In this document: positions 34,021-44,168 of the stretch, piece after piece
How positions within the stretch are numbered: position 1 is the stretch's first letter
How the letters are laid out: each line of letters begins with the position of its first letter
Assembly: GCA_019638115.1 (NCBI GenBank)
Contig: JAHBUK010000003.1
Span: 777,158 to 841,157 of the forward strand
Origin: Flavobacteriales bacterium
GTDB taxonomy: Bacteria > Bacteroidota > Bacteroidia > Flavobacteriales_F > PHOS-HE28
Length of the DNA stretch: 64,000 nt
Reading direction: 5' to 3'
Made by a program: the position numbers and the translations under genes
The notes under the pieces: model-generated
What the model saw: only the letters and a program-made list of their open reading frames with translations
Database searches by the model: none
What the model was told of the DNA's origin: nothing

Positions 34021-34404
34021 ATGAATCTCCAACGTCGCCTCACCCTCTACCTCTTCGGCCTCATCATCGGAGGCGGTGTTGCATACTGGTACTATGGCGA
34101 TCGCCTTACCGGTGGTGCCTGGTTGCCCGAGAACAAGGTGAAGCAGCGCTTGGGGAGCACCCTGCTGAAGGCCGCGCCACAAGCCCAGGTGCAATTGCAG
34201 GCCTGGCCCGCCGATCTGGAGCAAGTGCGCAAGGCGATCCCCACCGCCACGGTATCCTTCGGCCAAAGCGTGCGCACGCCGGACAGCATCTACTACGCAC
34301 TCGACGGTACGGTGGCCGGCAAGGCCGCGCGCCTGGTGGTGGTGGGCCTGCGCGATTTCGATCGCGACAGCACCGCTACGCTTTGGGAGTTGAAAGCGCG
34401 TTGA
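34021..34404 (+). CDS. Small membrane-anchored protein downstream of ald
   Basis: 127 residues. One N-terminal membrane helix (LYLFGLIIGGGVAYWYYG) is followed by a soluble C-terminal domain (LLKAAPQAQVQLQAWPADLE; RLVVVGLRDFDRDSTATLW). The position after alanine dehydrogenase and the layout recall DUF4258-type Bacteroidota proteins, but I cannot confirm the family by eye. It is separated from ald by the four-helix gene and its repeats. Function unknown. Confidence 0.65.
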   Translation: MNLQRRLTLYLFGLIIGGGVAYWYYGDRLTGGAWLPENKVKQRLGSTLLKAAPQAQVQLQAWPADLEQVRKAIPTATVSFGQSVRTPDSIYYALDGTVAGKAARLVVVGLRDFDRDSTATLWELKAR

Positions 34405-35283
34405 GGGCTCGTGAGAGCAGTGACCCAGGCATACGGAACAGCCTCTGCCCCGCATCGATCGCTGGCCGTTAACGGAAGCATGGGCAGCCCCCCGCATGGC
34501 GGCCAGATCCACATCTGCTCTGCTGCGGAGGACCACCCTGTCACGCGGGTGGAGTTCGACCGGTGCATCCACAGTTCGTCACCTTGGTCCCGGTGGCTTG
34601 TTATTGATGGATCGATACTACACTGTTCCACCTTCTGAGAGTTCCGTTGAATTGAACGGGGGAAGCGCATGAATTTCCTGAACGCGGAATCATTGGACCT
34701 CCGCGACTGCTTTTCATCCTGCACCTCGCTCACATCCTTTCCTGCCAGACCGTATGGTGTATCGCGCTGAACGGCGCGATGCTGCAATTTGGAGAATGGC
34801 GACCGAGGCATTAAGTTCGACCATCCGTCGGTAGCAGGTAAGACCAGTTGCTCCACCCTGGTCCACTCCCGGCGCAGTGTATTCGGACAAGGCAGGCGTG
34901 GTAATTACCATGGCGATGGAGCAATTGACATATCACCCCAAGGGTCAACGATCGTATCGCATCGCTTTGCGTCAGCGGACCAGCGGACCAGCGGACCGCA
35001 TGCTAAAGCCAAGCATGGTAGACCCATGTGGGTTACGCCGAATGAAGAAGCCCCCAGTGCTACTAACACCAGGGGCCTCGGTAGCTCATGTCCCACCAAC
35101 TCGCGAAAGAAGATGAATACGAGCTAGCACAAAGGTACAGACCCTTGGGGAGCACGGCGCTTGCCCCAGGGGCGCCGGGTACAGCGGGCGGCCACAGGCA
35201 CGCCCGCAACGGGCAGGCAGCACATTCACGTGATGGGCTGTCTACCCGGTACCCAGGAGCGCCACAACAAAAGGAGAAACAAC
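34405..35283. other. Long intergenic region with no supported gene
   Basis: About 880 bp. Open frames on both strands have non-coding composition. Seen here: a triplicated CAGCGGACC (34975-35001) and a hairpin at 35050-35076 (GCCCC / GGGGC with an inner GTG/CAC pair and no T tract). It may hold decayed sequence or regulatory DNA for the exported protein at 35284. Confidence 0.5.
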
Positions 35284-36240
35284 ATGCTCAAAGCACTCCT
35301 TCTTTCCTTGACGATCCTTGCCATCGCTGCGACAGCGACGGCACAGCTCAACCTGGTGCCCAACCCGGGCTTCGAGGATACCGTGAATTGTAGTGTTTCC
35401 ACAGCGAGTATCAATAAGGCAACCCACTGGTACAACCCCAACAACGCCACCCCCGATGTTTGGGACTGCGACCTGGACCGCCTCTGCGGCATGGCCATGT
35501 CCCCGGCAGGAGGCAATCAGCTATTCCAGTACGCCTACGAGGGCTCCCGCCATGCGGGGATCTACTGCTGGTATGGACCGGGAAGTTCAAATACCCGGGA
35601 ATATCTCGGGGTTCGGCTGATAGAGCCTATGCTGGCTGGATCCGCATACGAAGTGTCCTTGTGGGTAGTGCGCAGGCGAATGCGCTATGCGGTGGACCAC
35701 ATCGGTGTGTGGTTCGGGCCGGATAGTCTGTGGCAGAACACCACCTGGTGGCTGAGCGTGACCCCGCAGGTGAGGCTACGGGACCCTGCGGCACCCTATC
35801 TGCTGGAAGGCCACGAATGGACGCGGCTTGTGGACACCCTGGTGGCAGAAGGCGGCGAACAATGGATGGTGATCGGGAATTTCGATGTGGCCGATTCAGT
35901 GGACGGGATTTTCGCGCAGTCTTCGCTCTCCCCTTACGCCTACTACTTCATAGACCAGGTGGAGGTACGGGAGATCGGGCCGATCAAGGGTGTAGGTCAG
36001 GTGGACCTACAGGCGTGGTGGGGCATTGATGGCTTGAACGTACGCTTGCCTGATGCACACCCATTCGACCGGATCGTGGTGAGCGATGCGCTGGGCCGGA
36101 TCGTACTGGAGCACGGGTTGCGTTCGGGCGGGCCGGTGGTGCGCATCAATGGCCCGCTGGATGCGGAAGGCTTGTACATCGTTCAGGCTATCGGCCCACG
36201 GGCACGGGCGGTGGTCAAGGTTGTCAAGGGGAAGGAGTGA
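35284..36240 (+). CDS. Exported protein (NPGFE-type jelly-roll) with weak T9SS-like tail
   Basis: 318 residues from ATG 35284. The signal peptide is MLKALLLSLTILAIAATATA. The mature start NLVPNPGFEDTVNC is the entry seen in several surface proteins here, including the OmpA protein at 56564. A beta-sandwich domain follows (EYLGVRLIEPMLAGSAYEVS, YYFIDQVEVREI). The C-terminus (IVVSDALGRIVLEHGLRSGG, GLYIVQAIGPRAR) resembles a T9SS domain without a clear NP motif. The next gene starts 24 bp after its stop, so they may form an operon. Confidence 0.78.
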   Translation: MLKALLLSLTILAIAATATAQLNLVPNPGFEDTVNCSVSTASINKATHWYNPNNATPDVWDCDLDRLCGMAMSPAGGNQLFQYAYEGSRHAGIYCWYGPGSSNTREYLGVRLIEPMLAGSAYEVSLWVVRRRMRYAVDHIGVWFGPDSLWQNTTWWLSVTPQVRLRDPAAPYLLEGHEWTRLVDTLVAEGGEQWMVIGNFDVADSVDGIFAQSSLSPYAYYFIDQVEVREIGPIKGVGQVDLQAWWGIDGLNVRLPDAHPFDRIVVSDALGRIVLEHGLRSGGPVVRINGPLDAEGLYIVQAIGPRARAVVKVVKGKE

Positions 36241-36263
36241 CCGCGAGCGAGAACACTCGCACA

Positions 36264-38519
36264 ATGAAACGAACAATGATGCTTTGGGCCATGGGCCTGA
36301 GCTTGATGGGCGCACATGCCCAGCCTTGGGATATTGGAGGGAATGCCGGGTTGGATAATGTAGATAACTACATCGGCACGAACGACAATGTGCCCTTGAA
36401 CTTCCGCACGGACAGCCTGTTCCGGATGCGGCTGTATCCCACAACCACCATTAACGACAGCCTCGGTGTTTTCCGATTGCGGAACAGTGGCTTCCTTGGT
36501 TTAAGTGCCCGTCCGGAGTTCTTCACGGACACGCCTGGCCCATTCAGCCGCTTGCATTTGGTGGACTCCATCGGGAACAACGTGCCTAACATCTATGCAC
36601 AGTCCGGCAGTTTCCGACCCTGGCAACGCAACGGCGTCACCTTCACCGGCAATGCGGACCACGGCTACATCGGGCAGAAGTTCAATACGCTGGACCTTAC
36701 GGACATGGTGATCCACTGGGCTAACGATGTGGGTGCCGCACAATTCGCGCCGGACTACCTGCGGTTCATTTTCACCGGCGGCTATGACAGTACACGGCAG
36801 ACCGGAGCCCGTAGTTTGGAAGGTGCCGAAGGCATGCGCTTGTATCCGGTGAATGACACCTCCATATTCGTTGGTGTCGGCGATTTCTTCAAAGCATCAG
36901 TGGACGGTGGATTTAATATTCGGCCAAGCGAACGATTGGACGTGCTGGACGGCCGGGTACGGATCAGGCAACTACCTACTGAACTGGAGGCGGACACAGT
37001 GGAGAAATTCGTGGTGGTGAACGAGGATGGTGTGCTGGGTTGGCGGCCTGTGGCATCCCTGCCCGATAACTGCGAATGGCGATTCCAGAACCCGGCCTCG
37101 AACTTGAACGTGGTGACCGCTTTCGGCGCCGGTAGTCCGGGTTGCCCCGGTAGGGACAACAACGTGGGGATCGGTACCAATACCCCCACTGCGGCCAAGC
37201 TGATGGTAAGGCGCGAGCCGGTCGGCACCTCCAATGTGCAAGGGCTGAACGTGCGCACCTTGGGTGGCGGGGGAGTGTATACAGGTGCCAACATACTTTC
37301 CTCACCCACCACCGGGCACGTTGGTGATGAGTCCAATGGGCTTGTGGTGGAAGCCGAGAACGCCTCCGAACGGATCCACGGTGTCATATCACGGGCCACA
37401 CTGAACGGGGGCAGTACGGGTTCCACTTCGTTCGGGGTGGTCGGCACAAGCCGTACGCAGGAAGGATCGAGCTTGACCAATGGCTATGGTATACATGGCA
37501 CTGGTTCCACCTCTGGCAGTGGTACCACTGTGACCAACCTGTACGGCGGGTTCGGCCTGGCCACCATTGCATCCTCCACCAACGCAACGAACGCCTATGG
37601 CCTAAAGGGAGAAGCGCGCAGGGCGGATGGCGCGTCCTTCACCAACCTGTATGGCGTGTACGGCCAGGTCCCGGGGGATGCCGATACCAGTTCCATGGCC
37701 ACGATATGGGCGGGCTTCTTCCAAGGCAAACTGAAGGTCACGCAGAACGCCTACGTGAACGGCAACGTGTACGTGACCTCTGACGGACAGTTCAAGACGA
37801 ACGTGCAGGACATTATCGAAGCATCGGAATTGATCGCGGCCTTGCGCCCCAAGTCCTATGAATTCATAGGTGTTGATCACCCCGGACTGGTCTTGCCATC
37901 GGGAACGCAGTTCGGCCTGGTTGCGCAGGAACTGGAGCAAGTGTTGCCCCAACTGGTGCAGCGTACCACCCATCCTGCGGCCTATGATACCCTAGGGGCG
38001 ATGACCCATGCAGCGCAGGAGATGAGGATGGTGAACTACCTGGGACTTATCCCACTGCTTATTGCTGGCATGCAGGAGCAACAAGTGCAGTTGGACGAAC
38101 AGCTTGTTGCCAATGAGACGCTACAGGGTACGTTGGAGGATCTTCACCAACGCCTCTCCCAGCTTGAAACCGCCCTCGCCAACTGCTGCGCTGCCCATGG
38201 CAACGATGCCGACCAGCGCAGCGGCAGCATCGACAACAGCCAACTCTCAGACCCCGCCAGCGAACGCCTCCTCACCATCGCGCCCAACCCCTTCACAGAC
38301 CGCACCACGGTGAGCTACACCCTGGAGCGCGGCGGCCGTGCCCAACTGCTGGTGAACAGCAGCGATGGCAAGCACCTGCAAGTGTTGGAGGAGGGTGTGC
38401 GCAGCGAGGGCCAGTACAACTACACCTGGAGCACCGCCCAGCTGGCGCCGGGCGTGTACTACGTTACCCTGCTCCTGGACGGTGAGCCGCTGGTGAAGCG
38501 GGCCGTGAAGGTGCGGTAG
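36264..38519 (+). CDS. Tail-fibre-like protein with endosialidase-type chaperone and T9SS sorting domain
   Basis: 751 residues from ATG 36264 (MKRTMMLWAMGLSLMGAHAQ, signal peptide). The long N-terminal part is Gly/Thr/Asn-rich and fibre-like (SRATLNGGSTGSTSFGVVGT). Residues ~510-570 match the Peptidase_S74 intramolecular chaperone: DGQFKTNVQDI, LRPKSYEFIG, FGLVAQELEQVLPQLV. A coiled coil follows (LDEQLVANETLQGTLEDLHQ). The end is a T9SS type A domain (IAPNPFTDRTTVSYTL, LAPGVYYVTL). S74 domains usually cleave themselves after trimer assembly. A terminator follows at 38542. Confidence 0.88.
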   Translation: MKRTMMLWAMGLSLMGAHAQPWDIGGNAGLDNVDNYIGTNDNVPLNFRTDSLFRMRLYPTTTINDSLGVFRLRNSGFLGLSARPEFFTDTPGPFSRLHLVDSIGNNVPNIYAQSGSFRPWQRNGVTFTGNADHGYIGQKFNTLDLTDMVIHWANDVGAAQFAPDYLRFIFTGGYDSTRQTGARSLEGAEGMRLYPVNDTSIFVGVGDFFKASVDGGFNIRPSERLDVLDGRVRIRQLPTELEADTVEKFVVVNEDGVLGWRPVASLPDNCEWRFQNPASNLNVVTAFGAGSPGCPGRDNNVGIGTNTPTAAKLMVRREPVGTSNVQGLNVRTLGGGGVYTGANILSSPTTGHVGDESNGLVVEAENASERIHGVISRATLNGGSTGSTSFGVVGTSRTQEGSSLTNGYGIHGTGSTSGSGTTVTNLYGGFGLATIASSTNATNAYGLKGEARRADGASFTNLYGVYGQVPGDADTSSMATIWAGFFQGKLKVTQNAYVNGNVYVTSDGQFKTNVQDIIEASELIAALRPKSYEFIGVDHPGLVLPSGTQFGLVAQELEQVLPQLVQRTTHPAAYDTLGAMTHAAQEMRMVNYLGLIPLLIAGMQEQQVQLDEQLVANETLQGTLEDLHQRLSQLETALANCCAAHGNDADQRSGSIDNSQLSDPASERLLTIAPNPFTDRTTVSYTLERGGRAQLLVNSSDGKHLQVLEEGVRSEGQYNYTWSTAQLAPGVYYVTLLLDGEPLVKRAVKVR

Positions 38520-38541
38520 GGTGCAGAGCGATGAACAACGC

Positions 38542-38572
38542 TGAACGGCGGTCCTTTGCGGGCCGCCGTTCA
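38542..38572. terminator. Hairpin between convergent genes
   Basis: TGAACGGCGGTCC (38542-38554) pairs with GGCCGCCGTTCA (38561-38572) around a 6-nt loop. It lies between the stops of the fibre-like gene and proline dehydrogenase and can serve both directions. There is no long T tract. Confidence 0.65.
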
Positions 38573-38576
38573 ACGT

Positions 38577-39782
38577 TCAGGGGGTCTGCTTCCGCCGCTT
38601 CCGCTCGGCCAACAACAAGCCCAGCTCGCGTCCCGTCTGTCCCTTCACACTGGTGTTCTCCGCCGCGCGGCGGATGAGGTAGGGCAGCACCTCACGCACC
38701 GGACCGTAGGGCACGTACTTGGCCACGTTGTAGCCGGCGTGCGCCATGTTGTAGCTGATGTTGTCGCTCATGCCCAGCAGTTGTGCCGACCAGGCGCGGC
38801 GATCGTTGCGGGCCATGCCGCGCGCATCCAGCAGCTGCGCCAACAGCAGGGTGCTTTGTTCGTTGTGCGTGCCGGCCATGAAGGCGATGCGGTCCAGGTG
38901 CTCCATGCAGAACCGGATGGCCGCATCGTAGTCGCGGTCCACGGCCTGTTTGTTCGCGTGGATGGGCGAGGGGCGGCCATCCTTGGCGGCGAGCTCGCGT
39001 TCCTTCTCCATGTAGGCCCCGCGCACCAGCTTCAAGCCCAGGTGGTAGTTGCCGCGCTCGGCCGCTTCCAGCGAGGCCTTCAGGAAGGCCAGGCGATCGT
39101 GGCGGTAGAGCTGTATGGTGTTGAACACCACCGGCCGCTCGCGGTTGAAGCGCTCCATCATGCGCGTGGCCAAGGCATCGATCGCAGGTTGCAACCAGCT
39201 CTCCTCGGCATCGATCATCACCGGCACACCGGCATCATACGCGGCCTGGGAGATGCGCAGCACACGGCCTTGCACCAGTTCCCATTCGCGCACATCCTCG
39301 GCAGCGCTGATCCGGTCCTCGCTGGCCAGCTCCAGCAACTGCGTGGGCGAGATCCCGCTCACCTTGAACACGCTGAAGGGGATGTCCGGCCGTTGTCCCG
39401 CCATGGCGATGGTGCGCAGGATCTCCTCCATGGCCTTGTCCAGCGAGTCATCATCTTCCTGCCCTTCCACGCTGTAGTCCAGGATGGTGCCGATGCCGCT
39501 CTGCGCCAGGCGCGCGGCCGTGGCCAGGCTCTCGTTGATGTTCTCCCCGCCGCAGAACTGCTTGAAGATGGTGGCCTTGATGGCGCCCCTGATCGGCAGG
39601 CGCAGCGCCAATGCCGCCTTGGTGAAGGCTTGCCCGATGCCCGACACGGTGGGGTTGCCGATGATGCGGAACAGCCAGGTGGCGCGCCAGAGGTCCGCGT
39701 TGCTGCGGTCCGCGAAGGCGATGGCGGTGTTGCCCATATCGGGCAGGGTCTGTGACCGGTCGGTCCGGCTTGCGCTCAACAT
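38577..39782 (-). CDS. Proline dehydrogenase
   Basis: 401 residues from ATG 39782 (MLSASRTDRSQTLPDMGNTA). The frame remains open far upstream through aroB on the other strand, which is not coding. It oxidises proline to pyrroline-5-carboxylate with FAD. Barrel motifs include TILDYSVEGQEDD, FKVSGISPTQLLELA, MIDAEESWLQPA, TIQLYRHDRL, GLKLVRGAYMEKER and FMAGTHNEQST. No P5C dehydrogenase domain is fused. It is divergent from aroB, with 63 bp between starts, and an exact -7 box stands in that gap. Confidence 0.93.
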   Translation of the reverse strand: MLSASRTDRSQTLPDMGNTAIAFADRSNADLWRATWLFRIIGNPTVSGIGQAFTKAALALRLPIRGAIKATIFKQFCGGENINESLATAARLAQSGIGTILDYSVEGQEDDDSLDKAMEEILRTIAMAGQRPDIPFSVFKVSGISPTQLLELASEDRISAAEDVREWELVQGRVLRISQAAYDAGVPVMIDAEESWLQPAIDALATRMMERFNRERPVVFNTIQLYRHDRLAFLKASLEAAERGNYHLGLKLVRGAYMEKERELAAKDGRPSPIHANKQAVDRDYDAAIRFCMEHLDRIAFMAGTHNEQSTLLLAQLLDARGMARNDRRAWSAQLLGMSDNISYNMAHAGYNVAKYVPYGPVREVLPYLIRRAAENTSVKGQTGRELGLLLAERKRRKQTP

Positions 39783-39834
39783 GGCGGAGTTGGCCGCTTC
39801 CTTCGTTCCTTTGGTGGGAGCGCCGAAGGGCCGC

Positions 39835-39842
39835 CAAAAGTA
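39835..39842 (-). promoter_or_regulatory. -7 promoter box (TACTTTTG) upstream of proline dehydrogenase
   Basis: Exact TAnnTTTG on the minus strand, 52 nt before ATG 39782, in the divergent region with aroB. Confidence 0.5.
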
Positions 39843-39845
39843 GCA

Positions 39846-40943
39846 ATGGGTACAACGCCACAGGAGATCACGGAGCTGGATGCCGGCGGACATCCGGTGC
39901 TGCTGGGTGCCGCCGTGCTGCACACGCTGGAAAAGCAGCTGCAGCCCCTGAAAGGCGTGATGCCCCTGGTGCTCGGCGACCACAATACCCTGCAGCACTG
40001 CCTGCCCGAGCTGCTGGCCCACGTGCCCAGCCTGCGCGGCGCTGCAACAATTGCCGTGGAACCCGGCGAAGGCGCCAAGAGCTTGGAGGTGTGCCAGGTG
40101 ATCTGGAACCACCTGCTTGACCTCGCCGCCGACCGGCAGGCGCTGCTGGTGACCCTCGGAGGTGGTGTGGTCACCGACCTGGGCGGATTCGTGGCGGCCA
40201 CCTACAAGCGCGGCATCCGCAGCATCAACGTACCCACCACGCTCATGGGCATGGTGGATGCCGCCATCGGTGGCAAGACCGGCATCGACCTCGCCGGCGT
40301 GAAGAACTTGATCGGTGCCTTCCACCCGCCGCTGGGCGTGTATGTGCATGTGCCCTTTCTCCGCACCCTGGGCAAGCGCGAACTGCTGAACGGCCTCGCC
40401 GAGATGCTGAAGCATGGCCTGGTGGCCGATGCCGAGCACTTCGAGCAGATCGCCAACGCCGCGCTGCACGACCTCGATGCACTGGCCCCGCTCATCCAGC
40501 GCTCTGCCGCCATCAAGGCCGCTGTGGTGCGCGATGATCCGCGCGAGAGCGGCCTGCGCAAGGTGCTCAACTTCGGGCACAGCATCGGCCACGGCATCGA
40601 AGCGCATGCGTGGGAAGGGCAGGGGCGGGCGCTGCTGCATGGCGAAGCCATCGCCATTGGCATGGTGGCCGAGGCCTGGCTCAGCTGGCGCATGGAACTG
40701 CTGGACCGCGAACAGTGCGACCGCATCGCCGAGGTGCTGCTGAAGCTCTACCCCGCCCACCACCTGGAAAGCTCGGACAACCACCGCATCCTGGAGCTGA
40801 TGCGCAACGACAAGAAGAACGCCGACGGCGGGTTCCGATTCACCCTGCTGAACGCCATTGGCAGCGCGCGCTACGATGTGCCCGTTACCGCCGCCCAGGT
40901 GCAGGAAGCCTTGGAGTATTACCGCCTGCTGGTGCGGAAGTAG
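39846..40943 (+). CDS. aroB: 3-dehydroquinate synthase
   Basis: 365 residues, normal for AroB, which cyclises DAHP to 3-dehydroquinate in the shikimate pathway. NAD-binding region: LVTLGGGVVTDLGGFVAATY with KRGIRSINVPTTLMGMVDA and AIGGKTGIDLAGVKNLIGAF. Zinc ligands are provided around ELLNGLAEMLKHGL, LNFGHSIGHGIEA and LLHGEAIAIGM. aroA follows 48 bp downstream, so two shikimate genes are clustered. Confidence 0.95.
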   Translation: MGTTPQEITELDAGGHPVLLGAAVLHTLEKQLQPLKGVMPLVLGDHNTLQHCLPELLAHVPSLRGAATIAVEPGEGAKSLEVCQVIWNHLLDLAADRQALLVTLGGGVVTDLGGFVAATYKRGIRSINVPTTLMGMVDAAIGGKTGIDLAGVKNLIGAFHPPLGVYVHVPFLRTLGKRELLNGLAEMLKHGLVADAEHFEQIANAALHDLDALAPLIQRSAAIKAAVVRDDPRESGLRKVLNFGHSIGHGIEAHAWEGQGRALLHGEAIAIGMVAEAWLSWRMELLDREQCDRIAEVLLKLYPAHHLESSDNHRILELMRNDKKNADGGFRFTLLNAIGSARYDVPVTAAQVQEALEYYRLLVRK

Positions 40944-40979
40944 CTGCGGATGAGGGGATGGGGGAGGCAGCATGCTTCG

Positions 40980-40987
40980 CACCTTTG
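40980..40987 (+). promoter_or_regulatory. -7-like box (CACCTTTG) just upstream of aroA
   Basis: One mismatch to TAnnTTTG and only 4 nt before the ATG, suggesting a leaderless aroA transcript in addition to read-through from aroB. Confidence 0.35.
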
Positions 40988-40991
40988 CGCC

Positions 40992-42233
40992 ATGTCCTTC
41001 GTGAAACTCACCGCCCCCACGGATGCTGTGCGGGCCACCATACACCTGCCGCGCAGCAAGAGCGTCAGCAACCGCGCGCTCATCATGGCATCCCTGCTGG
41101 GCGACCTGGGCGCTGTACGCCACCTTAGCGACGGCGACGATACACGCTTGCTGCACGAGCTGCTCCGCGATCGGCCGGCCGTGATGCATTGCGGGGCCGG
41201 TGGCACCACCTTCCGCTTCCTGCTCGCCTGGGCCGCGGTGCAGGAAGGCGAGGAGCACCTCATCACCGGCATCCCCCGCCTGCTGGAACGTCCGCACGAC
41301 GACCTGGTGAACGCCCTTCGCACCTTGGGCGCCGACATCGAGCGCAAGGCCGATGGCTACCTGGTGCGCGGCCGGCGCATGCCAGGTGGTGAAGTGCATT
41401 TCGATTCGCCCATCAGCAGCCAATACCTCAGTGCGCTGTTGCTCGTTGCGCCGCGCATGGAGCAGGGCATCCAATTGCGCTGGACCGGCACCCGCCTCAG
41501 CGAGCCCTTCGTGCACATGACCCTGAAGATGCTCGCCCAGTTCGGGGTGTTCCCCGTGATGGAACTGGACGGCGTGCGCGTGCCGCCCGGCGATTACCTG
41601 CCCGCCACGCTGGACGTGCCGCCCGACTGGAGCGCTGCGGCCTTCTGGTACGAAGTGGTGGCCCTCTCACCCGGCGCCGAGATCCTGCTGCCCGGCCTGG
41701 ACGATGACACCCTGCAAGGCGATCGCGAAGCGCGCTTCCTCTGGTCGCCCTGGGTGAACACCAGCGTTACCGACGATGGCCTCCTGCTCACCCACCGTAG
41801 CGATCCGCAACCCTGGGAAAGCCTGCACCCCGGCGCCCGTCCGGTGAACCTGAAGCACGTGCCCGACCTCTACCAGGCACTGGCCTTCACCCTGGCGGCG
41901 CGCGGCGAAGCAGCGGTGCTCGAAGGCCTGGACAACCTGCGTGTGAAGGAGACCGACCGCCTGAAAGCCGTACACGATGCGCTCGAACAGCTCGGCCGCT
42001 CTTCCGCCGTGCTCAACGGCACCTTCAACCTGCAGGCGGGTACTACCACATTGAAGCCCTTCGACACCGCCTTCGATCCCTCCATCGACCACCGCATGGC
42101 CATGTCCGTGGCACCGCTCGTTGCCCTCCTCGGCCAGCTCACCATCCAAGACCCCAACGTGGTGGACAAGAGCTACCCCGCCTTCTGGGAGGACCTGCGC
42201 AAAGCAGGCTTCGGCGTGGAACTCCAACACTGA
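40992..42233 (+). CDS. aroA: 3-phosphoshikimate 1-carboxyvinyltransferase (EPSP synthase)
   Basis: 413 residues from ATG 40992 ([20 protein letters not shown]). It joins PEP to shikimate-3-phosphate. The PEP/S3P-binding start is [20 protein letters not shown], then [32 protein letters not shown], and the C-terminal [16 protein letters not shown] and [14 protein letters not shown]. It is a little shorter than the ~430-residue enterobacterial enzyme. Repeat-rich DNA separates it from fhs. Confidence 0.94.
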   Translation: MSFVKLTAPTDAVRATIHLPRSKSVSNRALIMASLLGDLGAVRHLSDGDDTRLLHELLRDRPAVMHCGAGGTTFRFLLAWAAVQEGEEHLITGIPRLLERPHDDLVNALRTLGADIERKADGYLVRGRRMPGGEVHFDSPISSQYLSALLLVAPRMEQGIQLRWTGTRLSEPFVHMTLKMLAQFGVFPVMELDGVRVPPGDYLPATLDVPPDWSAAAFWYEVVALSPGAEILLPGLDDDTLQGDREARFLWSPWVNTSVTDDGLLLTHRSDPQPWESLHPGARPVNLKHVPDLYQALAFTLAARGEAAVLEGLDNLRVKETDRLKAVHDALEQLGRSSAVLNGTFNLQAGTTTLKPFDTAFDPSIDHRMAMSVAPLVALLGQLTIQDPNVVDKSYPAFWEDLRKAGFGVELQH

Positions 42234-42256
42234 AACCAGGGTCGCTCACCAGCTCC

Positions 42257-42414
42257 CCCACATTTCCCATCTTCACATCACGCAGAGCGAAGTGGAAGCG
42301 TTCACATCTTCGCATCTGTCATTGCGAGGCTCCGCGAAGCAACACATCCGTCATTGCGAAGCTCTGCGGAGCAACATCTTCACATCTTCGCATCCCCACA
42401 TCTCCACATCCCCC
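42257..42414. repeat. Intergenic repeats upstream of fhs
   Basis: Two tandem TCATTGCGAG palindromic units (42318-42376) flanked by CACATCTT/CATCTTCG 8-mers that run to within a few bases of the fhs ATG. Confidence 0.7.
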
Positions 42415-44091
42415 ATGCCCTTCCCCACAGACCTCGAGATCGCCCAAGCGGCAAGCATGCTCCCCATTGGCCGCGTGGCACAACGCCTGGGCATCGACCA
42501 GGAGACCATCGAGCCTTATGGCCACTACAAGGCCAAATTGCCCCTGTCGCTCATCAACGAGGACAAGGCAGCCAAGAGCAAGCTGATCCTGGTAACGGCC
42601 ATCAGCCCCACGCCTGCCGGCGAAGGCAAGACCACCACCAGCATCGGCCTGCATGAGGGCCTCAACAAGCTCGGCAAGAAGAGCGTGGTGGTGCTGCGCG
42701 AACCCTCGCTCGGGCCCGTGTTCGGCATGAAGGGCGGTGCGGCCGGCGGCGGCTACGCCCAGGTGGTGCCCATGGAGGACATCAACCTCCATTTCACCGG
42801 CGATTTCGCGGCCATCGAAAAGGCCAACAACCTGCTCGCCGCGCTCATCGACAACAACCTGCAGAGCCGCAAGCGTTCCCTCGGCATCGATCCGCGCACC
42901 ATCGCTTGGAAACGCGTGATGGACATGAACGACCGTGCCCTGCGCAGGATCACCATCGGTCTGGGCGGCACCGGCAACGGCATCCCGCGCGAGGACGGTT
43001 TCAACATCACCCCTGCCAGCGAGGTGATGGCCATCCTCTGCCTCGCCACCGATTTCGAGGACCTCAAGAAACGCCTCGGCGACATCTACGTGGGCCAGCG
43101 CTGGGACCGCACGCCCGTCTATGCCCGCGACCTGAAGGCGGAGTCCGCCATGGCCATCCTGCTGAAGGACGCCATCAAGCCCAACCTGGTGCAAACGCTT
43201 GAAGGTAACCCCGCCATCCTGCACGGTGGCCCCTTCGCCAACATCGCGCAGGGCGTGAACAGCGTGCTGGCCACCAAGATGGGCCTGAGCCTCGGCGACT
43301 ACGTGGTGACGGAGGCCGGTTTCGGTGCCGACCTCGGTGCCGAAAAATTCTTCGACATCAAGTGCCGCGCGGCGGGCCTGAAGCCCAGTGCCGCCGTGAT
43401 CGTGGCCACGGTGCGTGCCTTGCGCTACCATGGCGGTGTGGACGTGAAGGAGGTGAACAACGCAGCGCCCGACAAGCTGAAGACCGGCCTCGCCAACCTG
43501 GGCCGCCACATCGAGAACGTGGCCAAGTTCGGCGTGAAGGCCGTGGTGGCCATCAACCACTTCCCCACGGACACGCCCGAGGAGATCGACATGATCAAGG
43601 CCTTCTGCGCGGAACGCGGCGCCGAAGCCGTGCTGGCACAAGGCTTCGCGAAAGGCGGTGCAGGCATGACCGACCTCGCCGAAGCCGTGCTGCGTGTGGT
43701 GGACGAAGGCAAGAGCGACTTCAATCCGCTCTACGACCTGGCGCTCCCCATCAAGGAGAAGATCGCCACCATTGCCCGCGAGATCTACCGCGCCGATGGG
43801 GTGGACTACAGCAACGATGCGGAAACGGCCCTGCGCCGCATCGACAAGCTCGGCCTCAACCACGTGCCCATCTGCATGGCCAAAACGCAGTACAGCTTCA
43901 GCGACAACGTGGCCCTGCGCGCCGCACCCACCGGCTTCCGCATCACCGTGCGCGACATCGAGATCAGTGCCGGTGCCGGTTTCGTCGTACCCATCTGCGG
44001 CGAGATCATGCGCATGCCCGGCCTGCCCGAAGTGCCCGCCAGCGAAGGCATGGACATCGATGGGGAGGGAAGGATCACGGGGTTGAGCTGA
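42415..44091 (+). CDS. fhs: Formate--tetrahydrofolate ligase
   Basis: 558 residues from ATG 42415 ([20 protein letters not shown]). It makes 10-formyl-THF from formate, THF and ATP in one-carbon metabolism. The P-loop is [14 protein letters not shown] (~65-78); family segments [54 protein letters not shown] and [15 protein letters not shown] [16 protein letters not shown] are all present. The length is standard. The upstream open frame is repeat DNA. Confidence 0.96.
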   Translation: MPFPTDLEIAQAASMLPIGRVAQRLGIDQETIEPYGHYKAKLPLSLINEDKAAKSKLILVTAISPTPAGEGKTTTSIGLHEGLNKLGKKSVVVLREPSLGPVFGMKGGAAGGGYAQVVPMEDINLHFTGDFAAIEKANNLLAALIDNNLQSRKRSLGIDPRTIAWKRVMDMNDRALRRITIGLGGTGNGIPREDGFNITPASEVMAILCLATDFEDLKKRLGDIYVGQRWDRTPVYARDLKAESAMAILLKDAIKPNLVQTLEGNPAILHGGPFANIAQGVNSVLATKMGLSLGDYVVTEAGFGADLGAEKFFDIKCRAAGLKPSAAVIVATVRALRYHGGVDVKEVNNAAPDKLKTGLANLGRHIENVAKFGVKAVVAINHFPTDTPEEIDMIKAFCAERGAEAVLAQGFAKGGAGMTDLAEAVLRVVDEGKSDFNPLYDLALPIKEKIATIAREIYRADGVDYSNDAETALRRIDKLGLNHVPICMAKTQYSFSDNVALRAAPTGFRITVRDIEISAGAGFVVPICGEIMRMPGLPEVPASEGMDIDGEGRITGLS

Positions 44092-44168
44092 GGGGGCGTT
44101 GAGGGCGATGGACTTGGTGGATCTCAAGCTGATCTTTGACAAGGACCCGGCGAAGCATCTTGCGTTAT

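Noticed and set aside
34293..34856. 187-codon minus-strand open frame in the 880-bp gap
   Set aside because: It overlaps the end of the real gene at 34021-34404, and its composition is not coding-like.
35050..35076. GC hairpin as a terminator
   Set aside because: No T tract and no gene ends nearby; left only as a noted hairpin in the gap.
39783..41516. Long minus-strand open frame continuing upstream of proline dehydrogenase
   Set aside because: It is antisense to aroB and aroA, His/Gln-rich and without homology. The ATG at 39782 is the natural start.
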